Below, piece after piece: positions 16,138 to 27,990 of a stretch of 64,000 nt of DNA. The notes below the pieces were generated by a model. It saw only the letters and a list, made by a program, of their open reading frames with translations. It did no database searches and was not told the DNA's origin. The stretch's first letter is position 1. Every line of letters begins with the position of its first letter. Both the position numbers and the translations under genes were made by a program. Source of the DNA: Spirochaetales bacterium (GTDB lineage Bacteria > Spirochaetota > Leptospiria > Leptospirales > Leptonemataceae); the NCBI GenBank assembly GCA_015075425.1, contig JABTUL010000002.1, positions 496,001 through 560,000 on the forward strand, written 5' to 3'.

Positions 16138-18959
16138 CAGGGCTTATTTTGCCCGGCAAATGCGCGATAGCCCACAAGAACGGTCACGCTAAAGAGAAGT
16201 CCAAAGAGAGCCCGTAGCAGCCAGATGGAAACGGGTGGTTCCAATAATGAATAGGCAAAGGCCGTATTGTCCTGGTGCTCGCCTACGGTCACTTCCTTCC
16301 AGCTCTGGCAATTCTCCGGATCAAAGTCATACTGCGGCCAGGCAAGGTAACGATTGCCATAGTAGAGCCGGGCCTCTCCAGGCTCTGATGCGAGCGGAAA
16401 GAGCATTTCCTTCTGGGGCACAAAAAGTCGCAGCTCGCTAATGGTGAGTGGCTCATCGCTGCCGTTGAAGATCTGAAGTTTCAGGTCGCCTCGCGCGGCT
16501 TCTGGCAAAAGTATAGAATGGTTACCTTCATTTGTATTGCTGCGACGCAAAGGGGATCGCGAAAGAAATTCAAACTGCCTTTCCTCCGGGTCATAGGCCG
16601 ATACTTCCAGGGTTCGATCGTAGCGGGCTTCCTCGAAATTGAGTTCCAGTCGTTCTACGGGGAGTTCTCCAGAAACACGGACTACTGTGGCAGCAAGGTC
16701 ACTATCTTCAGTCCGGGTATAGTCCACATTTTCAATGCTGTATTCCGGCGGCGCACTGGCCTCATAGAAAGCCTGGCGCAAAATCAGCGGTGCGCCGCTG
16801 ATTTCCAGACGAACAAATCTTGCCGCCCCGGCATTGCGTACATGCAAAGTGCGCGGCGCCTGCGTACCGTATACATAAAGAGAGTGATGTCCGGCCGCTG
16901 TCCAGGATTCCCCATCTTCGGAAATTTCGAGCGTGATGGAGGCTTCAAAATTTTCATTGTCGGGGTGCGCCATGGAGAGAAGGGTAAGTGTTTTTCCAGG
17001 TGGCGACTGTGGCAGGGCATAAACCCTGATGGTTGAATTTCTGGTAGTCTTTGTGAACATCTGACGCACCGGCAAACGATCCATTTCCTCCGATGGTTTT
17101 ACACTCCGTATGGAGTAAGGAAGGGCCGCTTCTGTGCCCAGAAGCCGCAGCTCTTTTAGTGAGCTGTAGCGATAGATATCGAGCGGTAAAAGGAGCTGTC
17201 CGCATTCCGCGCCGGCCGGCAGGGTTGCCGGGCGCAGGAAACGGAAACCTTCCATGCGAATGCGCTCGGCAAAAAGGTCACCCGGCAGGAAAAGCAGCAG
17301 AAGAAAAATGAGAGCCGCCTGCTTTTGCAGACGCTGGTAGTAAAGTCCTGCGATGATCAATCCGGTGCCCACAGCAATGCCGGCCACGATACGGACCCCG
17401 GTGCCCAGAGTCAATATATCGTAGCTGAAGAATTTCAGCGCCGTCAGACTGGCAAGGATGAGTCCGGCCTGACGCATGCCTGTGCGCTTGCGCGTAAAGC
17501 CCCAGGCAAGCAAAAGGGCGGAGGCCGTGAGCAGAATGAGCGTGTAGCCCAGATTTCTGCGCTGAGGATCGTAAACATGGTCCTGGTTTTCTTTGAAAAA
17601 GGCAAAGAGCAGCAGTCCCAGTGCCAGATAGGCAAAAGTTCGTTTTACATACAAATCCTTTTCAAAATGGTACAGGGCGAGTGCGAGAAGTGCTGCCAGG
17701 ATAAACGCCGCAAATCGGCTATTCCAGAGCAGGCGATTGTCTCCAGCTTCCAGAAAAAAGAAGAGAGCGATGAGGACTCCTGGCCAGAGCAGATACCCCA
17801 GCACCCGAACCAGGGGGCTATCCGGGCCCAGCAATCTGCCAGACAGGGAGAGACTGCCGGCAAGACCAATCAGTATATAAACCCATAGCGGCCCTTCTGC
17901 GAATATCACGAGAGCCGCGAGAGTGATCGTCGCCGCCAGGGCAAAGACAGGCCCGGCAATGCGCGTGCGGTAGTACACAAGCAGGGCAAACAGGAGACCT
18001 CCGGAAAGAACAGCCTGGTGTTCCACAAAGGAAGGGTAAAAGCGTTCTACCAGGGTAGTGGCAAAGAACTGGAACGCCCCGAGATTCAAGAGCGTAAGAA
18101 TGGCCGGTGCGTGCAGGGATCTTTCCGGGTGTTTGTGCAGGGAGTCGATCTGATGGAGGAGCAAGGTAGCGGCCAGGGTGGTGAGATAGATGAAAGGAAT
18201 CAAAAAAGACGATTCATCCAGGCGATTGGCAGCCCAGATCCCGAACAGAGTATAGCCGCACACCAGTACCAGATATCCGCTGTGATACAGCGTGGTCTTA
18301 CGGCTAACAAAATAGAAAAGGAACTGGACGGCAGTTAAATAACTGAATAAAAACTGGTAAGAATTTTCGCCACGGGAAAGAATCAAGGGAGCGGCAAAAG
18401 CTCCGGCGTAGCTAAAAAGGTAAAGGATTTCACTGCCGGCGCGGATGCTGAGCAGTGCTGCCCCGCCGGAAATCAAGGCCAGAGCGATAAAAGTTTCCGT
18501 GAGCCCTGTAAGGTTATAGAAATAATGAGCTGAACTGACACTGATGTAAAAGGCGCCAAAAGCCGCACCGGCCAGGGCCTGTGCCAGAAGGCCTGCCCTG
18601 GCCCGGTTCAGGTAAAGGGCCCAGAGGGCAAATCCTGTGGCCACAGCAAATCCAATGGCAATGCGCATCGATTCGTTGATCCACTGGCGATCGATGGCCA
18701 GCTTGATAAACCAGGCAAGGGCCATCAGTAGAGCCAGGATACCGGCCCGGCCCAGAATGTTGGCTCCCATATAGGTTTCAATAGAGAACCAGTCGCGCCC
18801 CCCTGAGGTCGCAGCAGCCGGTTTTACGCTAACCGATGGAATGCCCGGCCGCGGCCCCGGCTGTGATCTCTGCCAGGCCTCTTTCTGCCAGGCATCTTTG
18901 AGAAGAGCGACTTCTTCTTCCAGTCGAGCGATGCGATTTTCCAGATTCTGTTCGGCCAT
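16137..18959 (-). CDS. DUF2339-DUF3999 fusion membrane protein
   Basis: A 940-residue protein. Residues 1-30 are a coiled coil (NRIARLEEEVALLKDAW). Residues about 60-560 are a dense array of some 20 helices typical of DUF2339. Then follows a Leu-rich signal-like helix, a beta-rich extracytoplasmic part to about residue 900 that resembles DUF3999, and a last helix near 905-928. In other bacteria I recall DUF2339 and DUF3999 proteins as adjacent separate genes; here they are one reading frame. The function of both families is unknown; a cell-envelope role is inferred from topology. Confidence 0.75.
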   Translation of the reverse strand: MAEQNLENRIARLEEEVALLKDAWQKEAWQRSQPGPRPGIPSVSVKPAAATSGGRDWFSIETYMGANILGRAGILALLMALAWFIKLAIDRQWINESMRIAIGFAVATGFALWALYLNRARAGLLAQALAGAAFGAFYISVSSAHYFYNLTGLTETFIALALISGGAALLSIRAGSEILYLFSYAGAFAAPLILSRGENSYQFLFSYLTAVQFLFYFVSRKTTLYHSGYLVLVCGYTLFGIWAANRLDESSFLIPFIYLTTLAATLLLHQIDSLHKHPERSLHAPAILTLLNLGAFQFFATTLVERFYPSFVEHQAVLSGGLLFALLVYYRTRIAGPVFALAATITLAALVIFAEGPLWVYILIGLAGSLSLSGRLLGPDSPLVRVLGYLLWPGVLIALFFFLEAGDNRLLWNSRFAAFILAALLALALYHFEKDLYVKRTFAYLALGLLLFAFFKENQDHVYDPQRRNLGYTLILLTASALLLAWGFTRKRTGMRQAGLILASLTALKFFSYDILTLGTGVRIVAGIAVGTGLIIAGLYYQRLQKQAALIFLLLLFLPGDLFAERIRMEGFRFLRPATLPAGAECGQLLLPLDIYRYSSLKELRLLGTEAALPYSIRSVKPSEEMDRLPVRQMFTKTTRNSTIRVYALPQSPPGKTLTLLSMAHPDNENFEASITLEISEDGESWTAAGHHSLYVYGTQAPRTLHVRNAGAARFVRLEISGAPLILRQAFYEASAPPEYSIENVDYTRTEDSDLAATVVRVSGELPVERLELNFEEARYDRTLEVSAYDPEERQFEFLSRSPLRRSNTNEGNHSILLPEAARGDLKLQIFNGSDEPLTISELRLFVPQKEMLFPLASEPGEARLYYGNRYLAWPQYDFDPENCQSWKEVTVGEHQDNTAFAYSLLEPPVSIWLLRALFGLLFSVTVLVGYRAFAGQNKP

Positions 18960-19019
18960 GTCCGTTACCCAATTTTATTTCTACTTGCACGCAATCCTTA
19001 TTCCAGAATTTATCCGATC

Positions 19020-19724
19020 ATGCCCCAGCCCATGGGTGAATTGACACCGGACAGTCTTCTGCAAACCTTTGCTATCGATCAGGCCACCCTGCGCCGTCTG
19101 GCCCGCCCTTTGCTATCTGCTTTATACAATCCCGAAGTAAGTGGTGCGGACACCGTGGGGGAGCGGACACTGCTTTTGATTCGAACTGGCTCCACGCTGG
19201 ACTGGCTCTTCCTGGCTGCCTACGGTCCGGAAAATTTTGCCTATTTAACGGGCCGGGAGTACTTCAGAATGCGATCGATTCTGGAGGGGCTCTATGACCA
19301 CCTGGGGACCATCTCCGGGCTTTCCGCGTTCTGGCGCATGGGCCGTCCCTTTGCCGACTTTGCTTCCTACGTTATTGGTGATGGTTTGAAAACGCAGCTT
19401 CTGGAATGGAATGCGCGTCCGGTGCAGCCACTGACGGAAGAAGACTGGAAGCAGCTCTTTGCCGATGCCCGGACTGTGGCCGTATTTCTTTCTGCTGAGG
19501 AAGAAGAACTCCGTGAGACGGTGTGCCGCCAGGCCCTGATTCATGAGGTCAATCTGCAACCTGTTTCCATGGTGGACATTCCGTCCGGGCTCGGTCTCTT
19601 GCCTTTTTCGGGAAGTCGCAGGCCGCGCATAGAGTTCAAAGAAGTGATTCTTGCCCGTGATTTTCCGCGCATTGGAACGATGAACAGTCGCCTGCGCCGG
19701 ATTTTACAACTACTGAACGATTGA
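19020..19724 (+). CDS. Conserved-looking cytoplasmic protein, unknown
   Basis: A 234-residue soluble protein without signal or membrane helices and with no family I recognise. It is rich in Leu and Arg with mixed helical segments. Its stop overlaps the start of the HD-GYP gene (TGATG), so the two are made together and may function together, for example as a partner or adaptor of the phosphodiesterase. That link is inference from coupling only. The start lies 60 bases from the divergent DUF2339 gene. Confidence 0.6.
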   Translation: MPQPMGELTPDSLLQTFAIDQATLRRLARPLLSALYNPEVSGADTVGERTLLLIRTGSTLDWLFLAAYGPENFAYLTGREYFRMRSILEGLYDHLGTISGLSAFWRMGRPFADFASYVIGDGLKTQLLEWNARPVQPLTEEDWKQLFADARTVAVFLSAEEEELRETVCRQALIHEVNLQPVSMVDIPSGLGLLPFSGSRRPRIEFKEVILARDFPRIGTMNSRLRRILQLLND

Positions 19725-20686
19725 TGAGCAGAATCCAGGAGGCGTTGCGGCTTGGCTTTCTGACGGCCAAAAAGATTTACAGAGAGCTGGGAGCCGGTCG
19801 CAATCTATCTGATCAGCATCTGCTGAAGGTAGAAGAATTTTTGCGAGAACTCTGGGGATGCACGGCTTCTTTAGCACCGGATGTTCGCCACCTTCATTCA
19901 CAGCAAATTGAAACGCAGGCCTGGCTTTACAATCACTGGGTGAATGTGGCCGCCCTGGTTTGCTGGTACACGCAGCGAAAAGGGATGTCCTGGGAGGAAG
20001 CGTATCCTCTGCTGCTGGGTGCCTACCTTCATGACATAGGTTACGCCCGGATCGATGAGGGTGTCTTGAATTCCCGCCATAAGCTGGATGAAAATTCGAT
20101 GCTGCAGATACAAATGCATCCACAGATCGGTTATAATCTTGTTAAAGACATGAAGGATATTGATGATGCTGTCAAGCAGGCAATTCTCTTTCATCATGAG
20201 CGCTTTGACGGAGAAGGCTATCCCACCACACTGCCCTACGGTAGACTGCCCTTTTCTTTAAAGATTGTAGGCATGGCCGATGTCCTGGAAGCGCTGATCC
20301 ATGAGCGCACCTACCGCAAGGCCTATCCTTTAGCGGAGGCGTTGCGATTGTTTTTCAACATGGGCGGCCACGAGTTTGATCGTGAGCTTATGCATGATTT
20401 TCTGGATACGGTAGGCCGCCCGCTGGCCCTGAATCTGCCCTTTTACCGTAGCGGCCAGCTGGGCCGGCTGGCCAGCGGCACGGTGGTCTCCATTGAGGAA
20501 GCTCATTCGGCAAACTGGCTCCATCCGACAGTAAGCGTGCTCATCAACAACAAAAGGGAAATCGTGCCACGGTCGGAGCCATCGGTTCTGTCTGATGAAC
20601 TTATTTTTATTTATTCTCACGCAGAATCGGAAAAGATTCTGCGCCACATTGCAGAGAAGCGCGCTTCTATGAAGAAAAGTAGTTGA
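19724..20686 (+). CDS. HD-GYP domain phosphodiesterase
   Basis: A 320-residue protein with an unrecognised N-terminal segment of about 70 residues and a C-terminal HD-GYP domain. The HD pair is in AYLHDIGYARI (about residue 105), followed by HP, the HHERFDGEGYP signature (about residues 165-175) and MADVLEALIHERTYRKA. The full metal-binding set suggests an active enzyme hydrolysing cyclic di-GMP, or another cyclic dinucleotide. It is coupled to the preceding gene by a one-base overlap. ATG at 19724 is preferred to the TTG one codon earlier. Confidence 0.88.
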   Translation: MSRIQEALRLGFLTAKKIYRELGAGRNLSDQHLLKVEEFLRELWGCTASLAPDVRHLHSQQIETQAWLYNHWVNVAALVCWYTQRKGMSWEEAYPLLLGAYLHDIGYARIDEGVLNSRHKLDENSMLQIQMHPQIGYNLVKDMKDIDDAVKQAILFHHERFDGEGYPTTLPYGRLPFSLKIVGMADVLEALIHERTYRKAYPLAEALRLFFNMGGHEFDRELMHDFLDTVGRPLALNLPFYRSGQLGRLASGTVVSIEEAHSANWLHPTVSVLINNKREIVPRSEPSVLSDELIFIYSHAESEKILRHIAEKRASMKKSS

Positions 20687-20740
20687 AGTGTTGCCCAGGC
20701 CGCATAGCCCGGCCACAATCTTCTTAGCTTGAGGTATTTC

Positions 20741-21441
20741 ATGACTCTGCGTTTGTGCACAATCGTTCTTTTTGCTCTCCCCCTTATGGCCCAGACCATT
20801 ACATTCTCCGGCACCGTGAATGATCAGAAGACCAATGCCTACATTCTTTCCGAAAGCCACACCCGTAAGTTCAACGGCGGCAAGCCCGTCAGTGGTTCCG
20901 TTGTCTATCGCGATAAAGCCGGAAAGGTTCTGGGTCGCAAGACCTTCTCCTTCCCTGCCGGTCCCTACTGCCCGGCCTTCCATTTCAAAGATGAAAGAGA
21001 CGGCTGGGAAGAGGGAATCAGTATCAGTGGCAGCACAGCCACCATGTTCCTCAAGAAATCGGCTAAAGACGCTATGGAGCGCAAAACCATTACTCTGACT
21101 CCGGCCACTGCCTGCGACGATGGCATTGATCTGTTGCTCCGCGATCGTCGTAATGAGATTGCTTCAGGGAAGCAGGTGGATCTGCGACTCATCGTCCCCA
21201 ATAAATTCGACAGCTTTGGCTTTGTTGCCCGTAAAGGTGCAGAAGGCAATGTAAAAGGCCGCAAGACCATGACCATCAATCTGGTAACTCAGAGCGCTAT
21301 ACTCCGGCCACTGATGCCGGCACTGTATTTTACGTATTATATGGATACCGGTGAACTATTGAACAGTGCCGGCCTGCACATCATGAACGATGCGGCTAAA
21401 AAAAGCTATCGTGTGAAAGCTTTCTGGTCGGCTGAGAAGAA

Positions 21442-21448
<7 letters not shown>
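20741..21448 (+). CDS. Secreted protein, unknown function
   Basis: About 235 residues from an ATG with GAGG six bases upstream. Residues 1-18 form a typical signal peptide with likely cleavage after ALPLMAQ. The mature protein is basic, beta-rich and has a single Cys pair-like spacing (CPAF, ACDDG). No domain was identified. It is likely periplasmic. Its stop codon lies within a palindrome shared with the end of convergent ligA. Confidence 0.65.
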
Positions 21449-23988
<2,540 letters not shown>

Positions 23989-24050
23989 CCGGCTGTGATT
24001 GTGCAATATTTTTTCATTGCCGTCTAAAGCTTCCGGACAAGATAGAAACC

Positions 24051-24386
24051 ATGAGCGATGCTGATCGCAGAAAATTTCCACGTGCCGATCTTGTCTTCAA
24101 GCTGGTCTACTCTGTTGAGGACGAACAAAACGTGGGTCATTCACGGGATCTGTCCGGTGGCGGCATTTGTTTTGAATCCGATCGTCACTTTGACGCCGGT
24201 TGTGCCATGCGCGTTTCCTTTACTCTGGCCGGTCTGCCCGGCACCATCGAAGCTCGGGGCCGAGTTGTCCGTTCCTGGGATGAAAAGGGCCAGACCCTGA
24301 CGGCGCTCGAATTCACGGAAGTCGATGAACAGGATATGGTGATCATCACAGACTACAGTCTGATGCACAGCGGCGAGGCGACTTAA
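24051..24386 (+). CDS. Stand-alone PilZ domain protein
   Basis: A 111-residue single PilZ domain. Both cyclic di-GMP motifs are visible: RRKFPR (RxxxR, residues 5-10) and DLSGGG (D/NxSxxG, about residues 32-37). It probably binds cyclic di-GMP as an adaptor. The start at 24051 is preferred to the earlier in-frame alternatives, because the N-terminus then begins just ahead of the RxxxR motif as usual. It is divergent from fur. Confidence 0.88.
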   Translation: MSDADRRKFPRADLVFKLVYSVEDEQNVGHSRDLSGGGICFESDRHFDAGCAMRVSFTLAGLPGTIEARGRVVRSWDEKGQTLTALEFTEVDEQDMVIITDYSLMHSGEAT

Positions 24387-24425
24387 CCCGGATTATTCCT
24401 GAAACCGGAGGCGCTGTAACTACCC

Positions 24426-25340
24426 TTACCGGGAAAAATGCTCAAATGGCCGTTCTTTCAGTTCATAGGGCCCCCCGCCTTTTAAGAGCAAAAGGCCAGC
24501 CGTCCCCGGGAAGGCGCGGCCGATTTGCGCGGCCGGGAAGGGAAAGGAAAGCCCTGGCTCTCCTAAAAAAATCAATTCAAGTTCTTCGCCACTGGTAAGC
24601 ACCCAATGGCCGAGTTGCCAGGGATCCGGAATCGAGTCCACCTCAAGCTGGATGGAGAGGCCGCTGGCCCGGGCCAGCCGATTAACGTCGCTGAGCAGGC
24701 CATCGCTTACGTCCATAGCCGCATGAACCCGCTCCTCTGTGCATAGCAGGGTTCCCCATTCGCGCCGGGCCCGGGGGTAAAGATGCCGCTCGCGGGCCTG
24801 CTCGGAGAGGAGGGCCTGGTCTGCTTCATTGAGATTTTTCCCGGGCAAGAGGTCACTTAAGCGGCCACCTTTCCATAAGGACAGACCGAGCTCGGAAAGT
24901 CCGGTCTGACCCGTCAGGTAGAGCGCATCGCCAGCCTTTCCAGCCCAGCGCGGGAGAGCACGCTGCACCGGTCCGCCCATCGTCAGTGAGAGAAAAAGGG
25001 CGGGTGCGCGAAAGCTATCGCCGCCAATGAGATCTATTTGTTCTTCCTTCAGGGCGCTGCAAAATTCCCGGGCGAAGTCACGCACAAATGTTTCCGCAAG
25101 ATCCAGGCGCAATCCCAGGTTCAGAGTACACCAGTGCGCGGTTGCGCCACTGCTCACCAGATCGGATAGATTCACCTGTAGGAGTTTGTGCGCCAGAGCC
25201 CGTGCGGAGAAGTAGTCGAGATCAAAGTGGACGCCCTCCACCAGGGCATCGGTGGTGATGGCCCCATCGTGCTTGAGGAAGGCACAGTCATCGAGGGCCG
25301 GCGAGTTCTGAAAAAGAGAGATGATTTCCTCTTCAGTCAT
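24426..25340 (-). CDS. thiL: Thiamine-monophosphate kinase
   Basis: A 304-residue ThiL of the AIR-synthase/PurM fold, which phosphorylates thiamine monophosphate to thiamine diphosphate with ATP. Signatures are the Asp-rich segment LDDCAFLKHDGAITTD, VNLSDLVSSGA (about residues 54-64), IGGDSFRAP and MDVSDGLLSDVNRLA. The start overlaps the stop of the upstream gene (ATGA at 25337-25340). No other thiamine genes are present in the window, so it may serve a salvage or scattered pathway. Confidence 0.93.
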   Translation of the reverse strand: MTEEEIISLFQNSPALDDCAFLKHDGAITTDALVEGVHFDLDYFSARALAHKLLQVNLSDLVSSGATAHWCTLNLGLRLDLAETFVRDFAREFCSALKEEQIDLIGGDSFRAPALFLSLTMGGPVQRALPRWAGKAGDALYLTGQTGLSELGLSLWKGGRLSDLLPGKNLNEADQALLSEQARERHLYPRARREWGTLLCTEERVHAAMDVSDGLLSDVNRLARASGLSIQLEVDSIPDPWQLGHWVLTSGEELELIFLGEPGLSFPFPAAQIGRAFPGTAGLLLLKGGGPYELKERPFEHFSR

Positions 25341-26176
25341 TGGATAATCACTCCCTGCTCTCTGGCAAGCAGCGGATAAAGCCAGGCAAAAGGCAGGCCG
25401 CGCCGGGCCGCCAGAGGGTTGACGGAGTATTGTGGTGGCTCTTTGAGCAGGTGGATCTTTTCCGCAAAGAGAAGAGAGCGCAGGTTGTTGAAGGCGGCGC
25501 TTTCTGCTTCGTGATAGATGAGAGCTTCCATGAGAACGTAAAAAGCTTCGGTAAAGCTAAATACCCGGCGGGCAATTTTTCGTAAGTAGTACATATCCTG
25601 TAAGCTGGGTGCGGAGGCACTGAAGTCGCGCATGAGCAGCACAAGAGGTCTCTCCTGTTGTTCCAGCAGCCATGTTTCAAGGTCTGCCAACCGCAGGCCA
25701 TCAATCTTGATGATCAGAAGATGAGCAGGATTCTCCCCCGCGAGCAGTTCCGGCAAATTGCGAAAATCGGACCTGGCTTCAAGCCCGGAAAGGGCACACA
25801 ACTGCCGGAGCCGATTGCGCTCCGCTGGGACAGGACTCAGGATATGCACCCGCAGATCCCGCCGGGGCGGGAAATCCGGAAAGATCAGCGGCTCCCCCGG
25901 TGGGGGCAGGGGAAAACAGGCAATCATTCCCGCCTCAAGCAGGGGAGACAGTGCAGTGGCGTCCGGGGTCACAACCAGTACCGGCAGATGAAAGGACAAT
26001 AGGTCTTTTAGCTCTTCCAGGCTGATCTGTGGTAAAAAAAGTGGACCATCCTGCTGCAATAGCTCTGCGGTCTTATCTACCGTCCGGTAACGGGCCACGC
26101 GCAGCCAGTAGGAGATGACAGCTATTTCTGTTTCATCCAGCTGGAAACCGGATACTATCGGTGTTGCTTTTCTCAT
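25337..26176 (-). CDS. Unknown protein coupled to thiL
   Basis: A 279-residue soluble protein that I do not recognise. Residues 60-190 have alternating hydrophobic strands and helices (VLVVTPDAT, VHILSPVP, LLIIKIDG, LVLLMRDF) reminiscent of two receiver-like or Rossmann-like halves, but no phosphoacceptor motif is clear. The C-terminal third is helical. It is translated with thiL through a four-base overlap and is divergent from namZ. Confidence 0.55.
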   Translation of the reverse strand: MRKATPIVSGFQLDETEIAVISYWLRVARYRTVDKTAELLQQDGPLFLPQISLEELKDLLSFHLPVLVVTPDATALSPLLEAGMIACFPLPPPGEPLIFPDFPPRRDLRVHILSPVPAERNRLRQLCALSGLEARSDFRNLPELLAGENPAHLLIIKIDGLRLADLETWLLEQQERPLVLLMRDFSASAPSLQDMYYLRKIARRVFSFTEAFYVLMEALIYHEAESAAFNNLRSLLFAEKIHLLKEPPQYSVNPLAARRGLPFAWLYPLLAREQGVIIQ

Positions 26177-26220
26177 GCGCGATCCGTTCAGGTTGCCCGA
26201 TATTAAGAGAGCACCTTTCT

Positions 26221-27585
26221 ATGAAATGCTTTTTCCAGTTCAGCCTTCTGACTTTTTTGGGTCCAGTTCTTGTTAGCACCGCTCTGTGCAACGAACGCTC
26301 TGGAGAAAGCAGACGGTTCAGCGTAAAGACACGGTTAACCTGGGAAAAAAAATCCGATGGCCGCATCGTGGTCTACAGTCTGCCGCGTTCAGCCTGGCCC
26401 CGGCGCAGTCTGCAAAGCCAGGTATTGCCCAATCGCTCCGAACAGAGTGCTTACTCCGGTCTGGACTCTCTTTCCATTGATGAATTTGCTCTCTTGCGCA
26501 ATCGCAAATACGCCTTACTTACAAATGCTACGGGCCTTGATCGCAATATGCAGACGGGCCTCGCGCTCATGCGTCAGGCCGGGGTGCCGCCGGCGTTAGT
26601 GTTTGAGCCGGAGCATGGACTTTACTCGCACAAAGATGAAATTCTACCCGATGGCATTCGCTTTGATAAAAAAATGGGCGTGAAGGTCCTGAGTCTTTAT
26701 GGAAAGCATAAGAAACCGGCTCCCTATCAATTGCGTGATATTGATCTCATCGTGGTGGACATCCAGAATCTTCCGGTGCGCTGCTATACCTACATTACCA
26801 CTCTGACCTACATAATGGAGGCTGCCAACCGGATGCAGATTGAGGTTATGGTTCTGGATCGGCCCAACCCTTTTGGTTTCTGGAAGGCTCAGGGTTCTCA
26901 ACTCAGTCCAGCGTATGTTACCTTTGTTTCCACAGCTCCGGTTCCTTTTTTGTATTCGCTGACTCCAGGAGAATATGCCATTTACATGGCGGCCACGCGC
27001 TTCTTTCAGCTGCCGCTCTCTGTTGTCCGCGTGGCCGGCTATTCTCGCGATCAGGTTGACGGGGCTCTGCGTCAGGCCTGGATCAATCCTTCGCCCAATA
27101 TTCCGTCACTTGAATCGGCACTGGTGTATGCCGGTGTGGTATTCCTTGAAGGAACGAACATGTCAGCGGGACGGGGAACCAGTCGGCCTTTTGTCTACAG
27201 CGGTGCTCCCTGGCTCAAGTCTGATCTGGTAGTTGCGGAGCTCAGTCGCTTGAATCTGCCCGGAGTCCAGTTTGCCGAAGTTTTCTTTGAACCCACAGCG
27301 TCTGTGTACAAAGGACAGACGGTCAGGGGTGTGCAGATCTTACCGGTTTCCGTGGACTTTGATCCGGTGCGGACGGCTTACGAATATCTGCGAATCGTGC
27401 GCCGTTTTCATCACGAGTTTGAAATGCGCAACCACCGGGGGACCTACTTCATGGACCATATCTGGGGCGGGCCACAGCTGCGTCGTTCGATCCTGGAGGA
27501 CCGCCCTTACGCTGAGTTCAAGGCCCGCTGGGCTCAAGAAGCCCGGGAATTCGAAGACCTGGTCCAGCCCTTCCGCCTCTATTAG
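26221..27585 (+). CDS. Exo-beta-N-acetylmuramidase NamZ family (DUF1343)
   Basis: About 454 residues with an N-terminal signal peptide (residues 1-22), so exported. The DUF1343 signatures are clear: FEPEHGLYS, DIQNLPVRCYTYITTL, LDRPNPFG, and LEGTNMSAGRGTSRPF. Characterised relatives remove terminal MurNAc from muropeptides during peptidoglycan recycling. It is expected in the periplasm and probably feeds MurNAc scavenging. No murQ-like or nagZ gene lies nearby. The start ATG 26221 gives a proper signal; an in-frame codon at 26161 does not. Confidence 0.88.
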   Translation: MKCFFQFSLLTFLGPVLVSTALCNERSGESRRFSVKTRLTWEKKSDGRIVVYSLPRSAWPRRSLQSQVLPNRSEQSAYSGLDSLSIDEFALLRNRKYALLTNATGLDRNMQTGLALMRQAGVPPALVFEPEHGLYSHKDEILPDGIRFDKKMGVKVLSLYGKHKKPAPYQLRDIDLIVVDIQNLPVRCYTYITTLTYIMEAANRMQIEVMVLDRPNPFGFWKAQGSQLSPAYVTFVSTAPVPFLYSLTPGEYAIYMAATRFFQLPLSVVRVAGYSRDQVDGALRQAWINPSPNIPSLESALVYAGVVFLEGTNMSAGRGTSRPFVYSGAPWLKSDLVVAELSRLNLPGVQFAEVFFEPTASVYKGQTVRGVQILPVSVDFDPVRTAYEYLRIVRRFHHEFEMRNHRGTYFMDHIWGGPQLRRSILEDRPYAEFKARWAQEAREFEDLVQPFRLY

Positions 27586-27655
27586 TGTTTATCTCTCACC
27601 GCCGGATTTGTTTTACACTTTACAGCGGGTTCGCCTCTGTTCGTCTGTCCTGGCA

Positions 27656-27817
27656 ATGGCAGAAGAATCAGAAAAAGCAAAGAACAAAAAGGTCAATAAG
27701 ATGAGCCTGGCAGAAGTGGATGCAGCGCTCAAGAAAACTGAGGAACACATGAAAGGTCTGGGTTCAGCATATGCCCATGCTCTTCTGGAACGCAAGGCCG
27801 AGCTCCAGAAAAAATAA
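27656..27817 (+). CDS. Small 53-residue helical protein
   Basis: A short basic and acidic helical protein: charged N-terminus, then MSLAEVDAALKKTEEHMKG and a Lys-ending helix. The lack of frame-breaking composition, the pairing of charged and hydrophobic positions every three to four residues, and a resemblance to small hypothetical proteins I associate with Leptospira suggest it is real. The ribosome site is weak. It follows namZ after about 70 bases. No function assigned. Confidence 0.5.
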   Translation: MAEESEKAKNKKVNKMSLAEVDAALKKTEEHMKGLGSAYAHALLERKAELQKK

Positions 27818-27990
27818 CCAGCCAGAGATGCAACGGGGAAACGGGGCGTTGTTGCCTGGTGCCCCACAGTACTGAAGAGTGGTGTGATTCTTTTGCGCGT
27901 TCGCCGCGCTGCTTTGAACAAGGAATCCGAGATTTCCAATGTCGTTTTCATACGGCAAGCAATACAGGCAGTGGCCGTTTTTCGTGCAGG

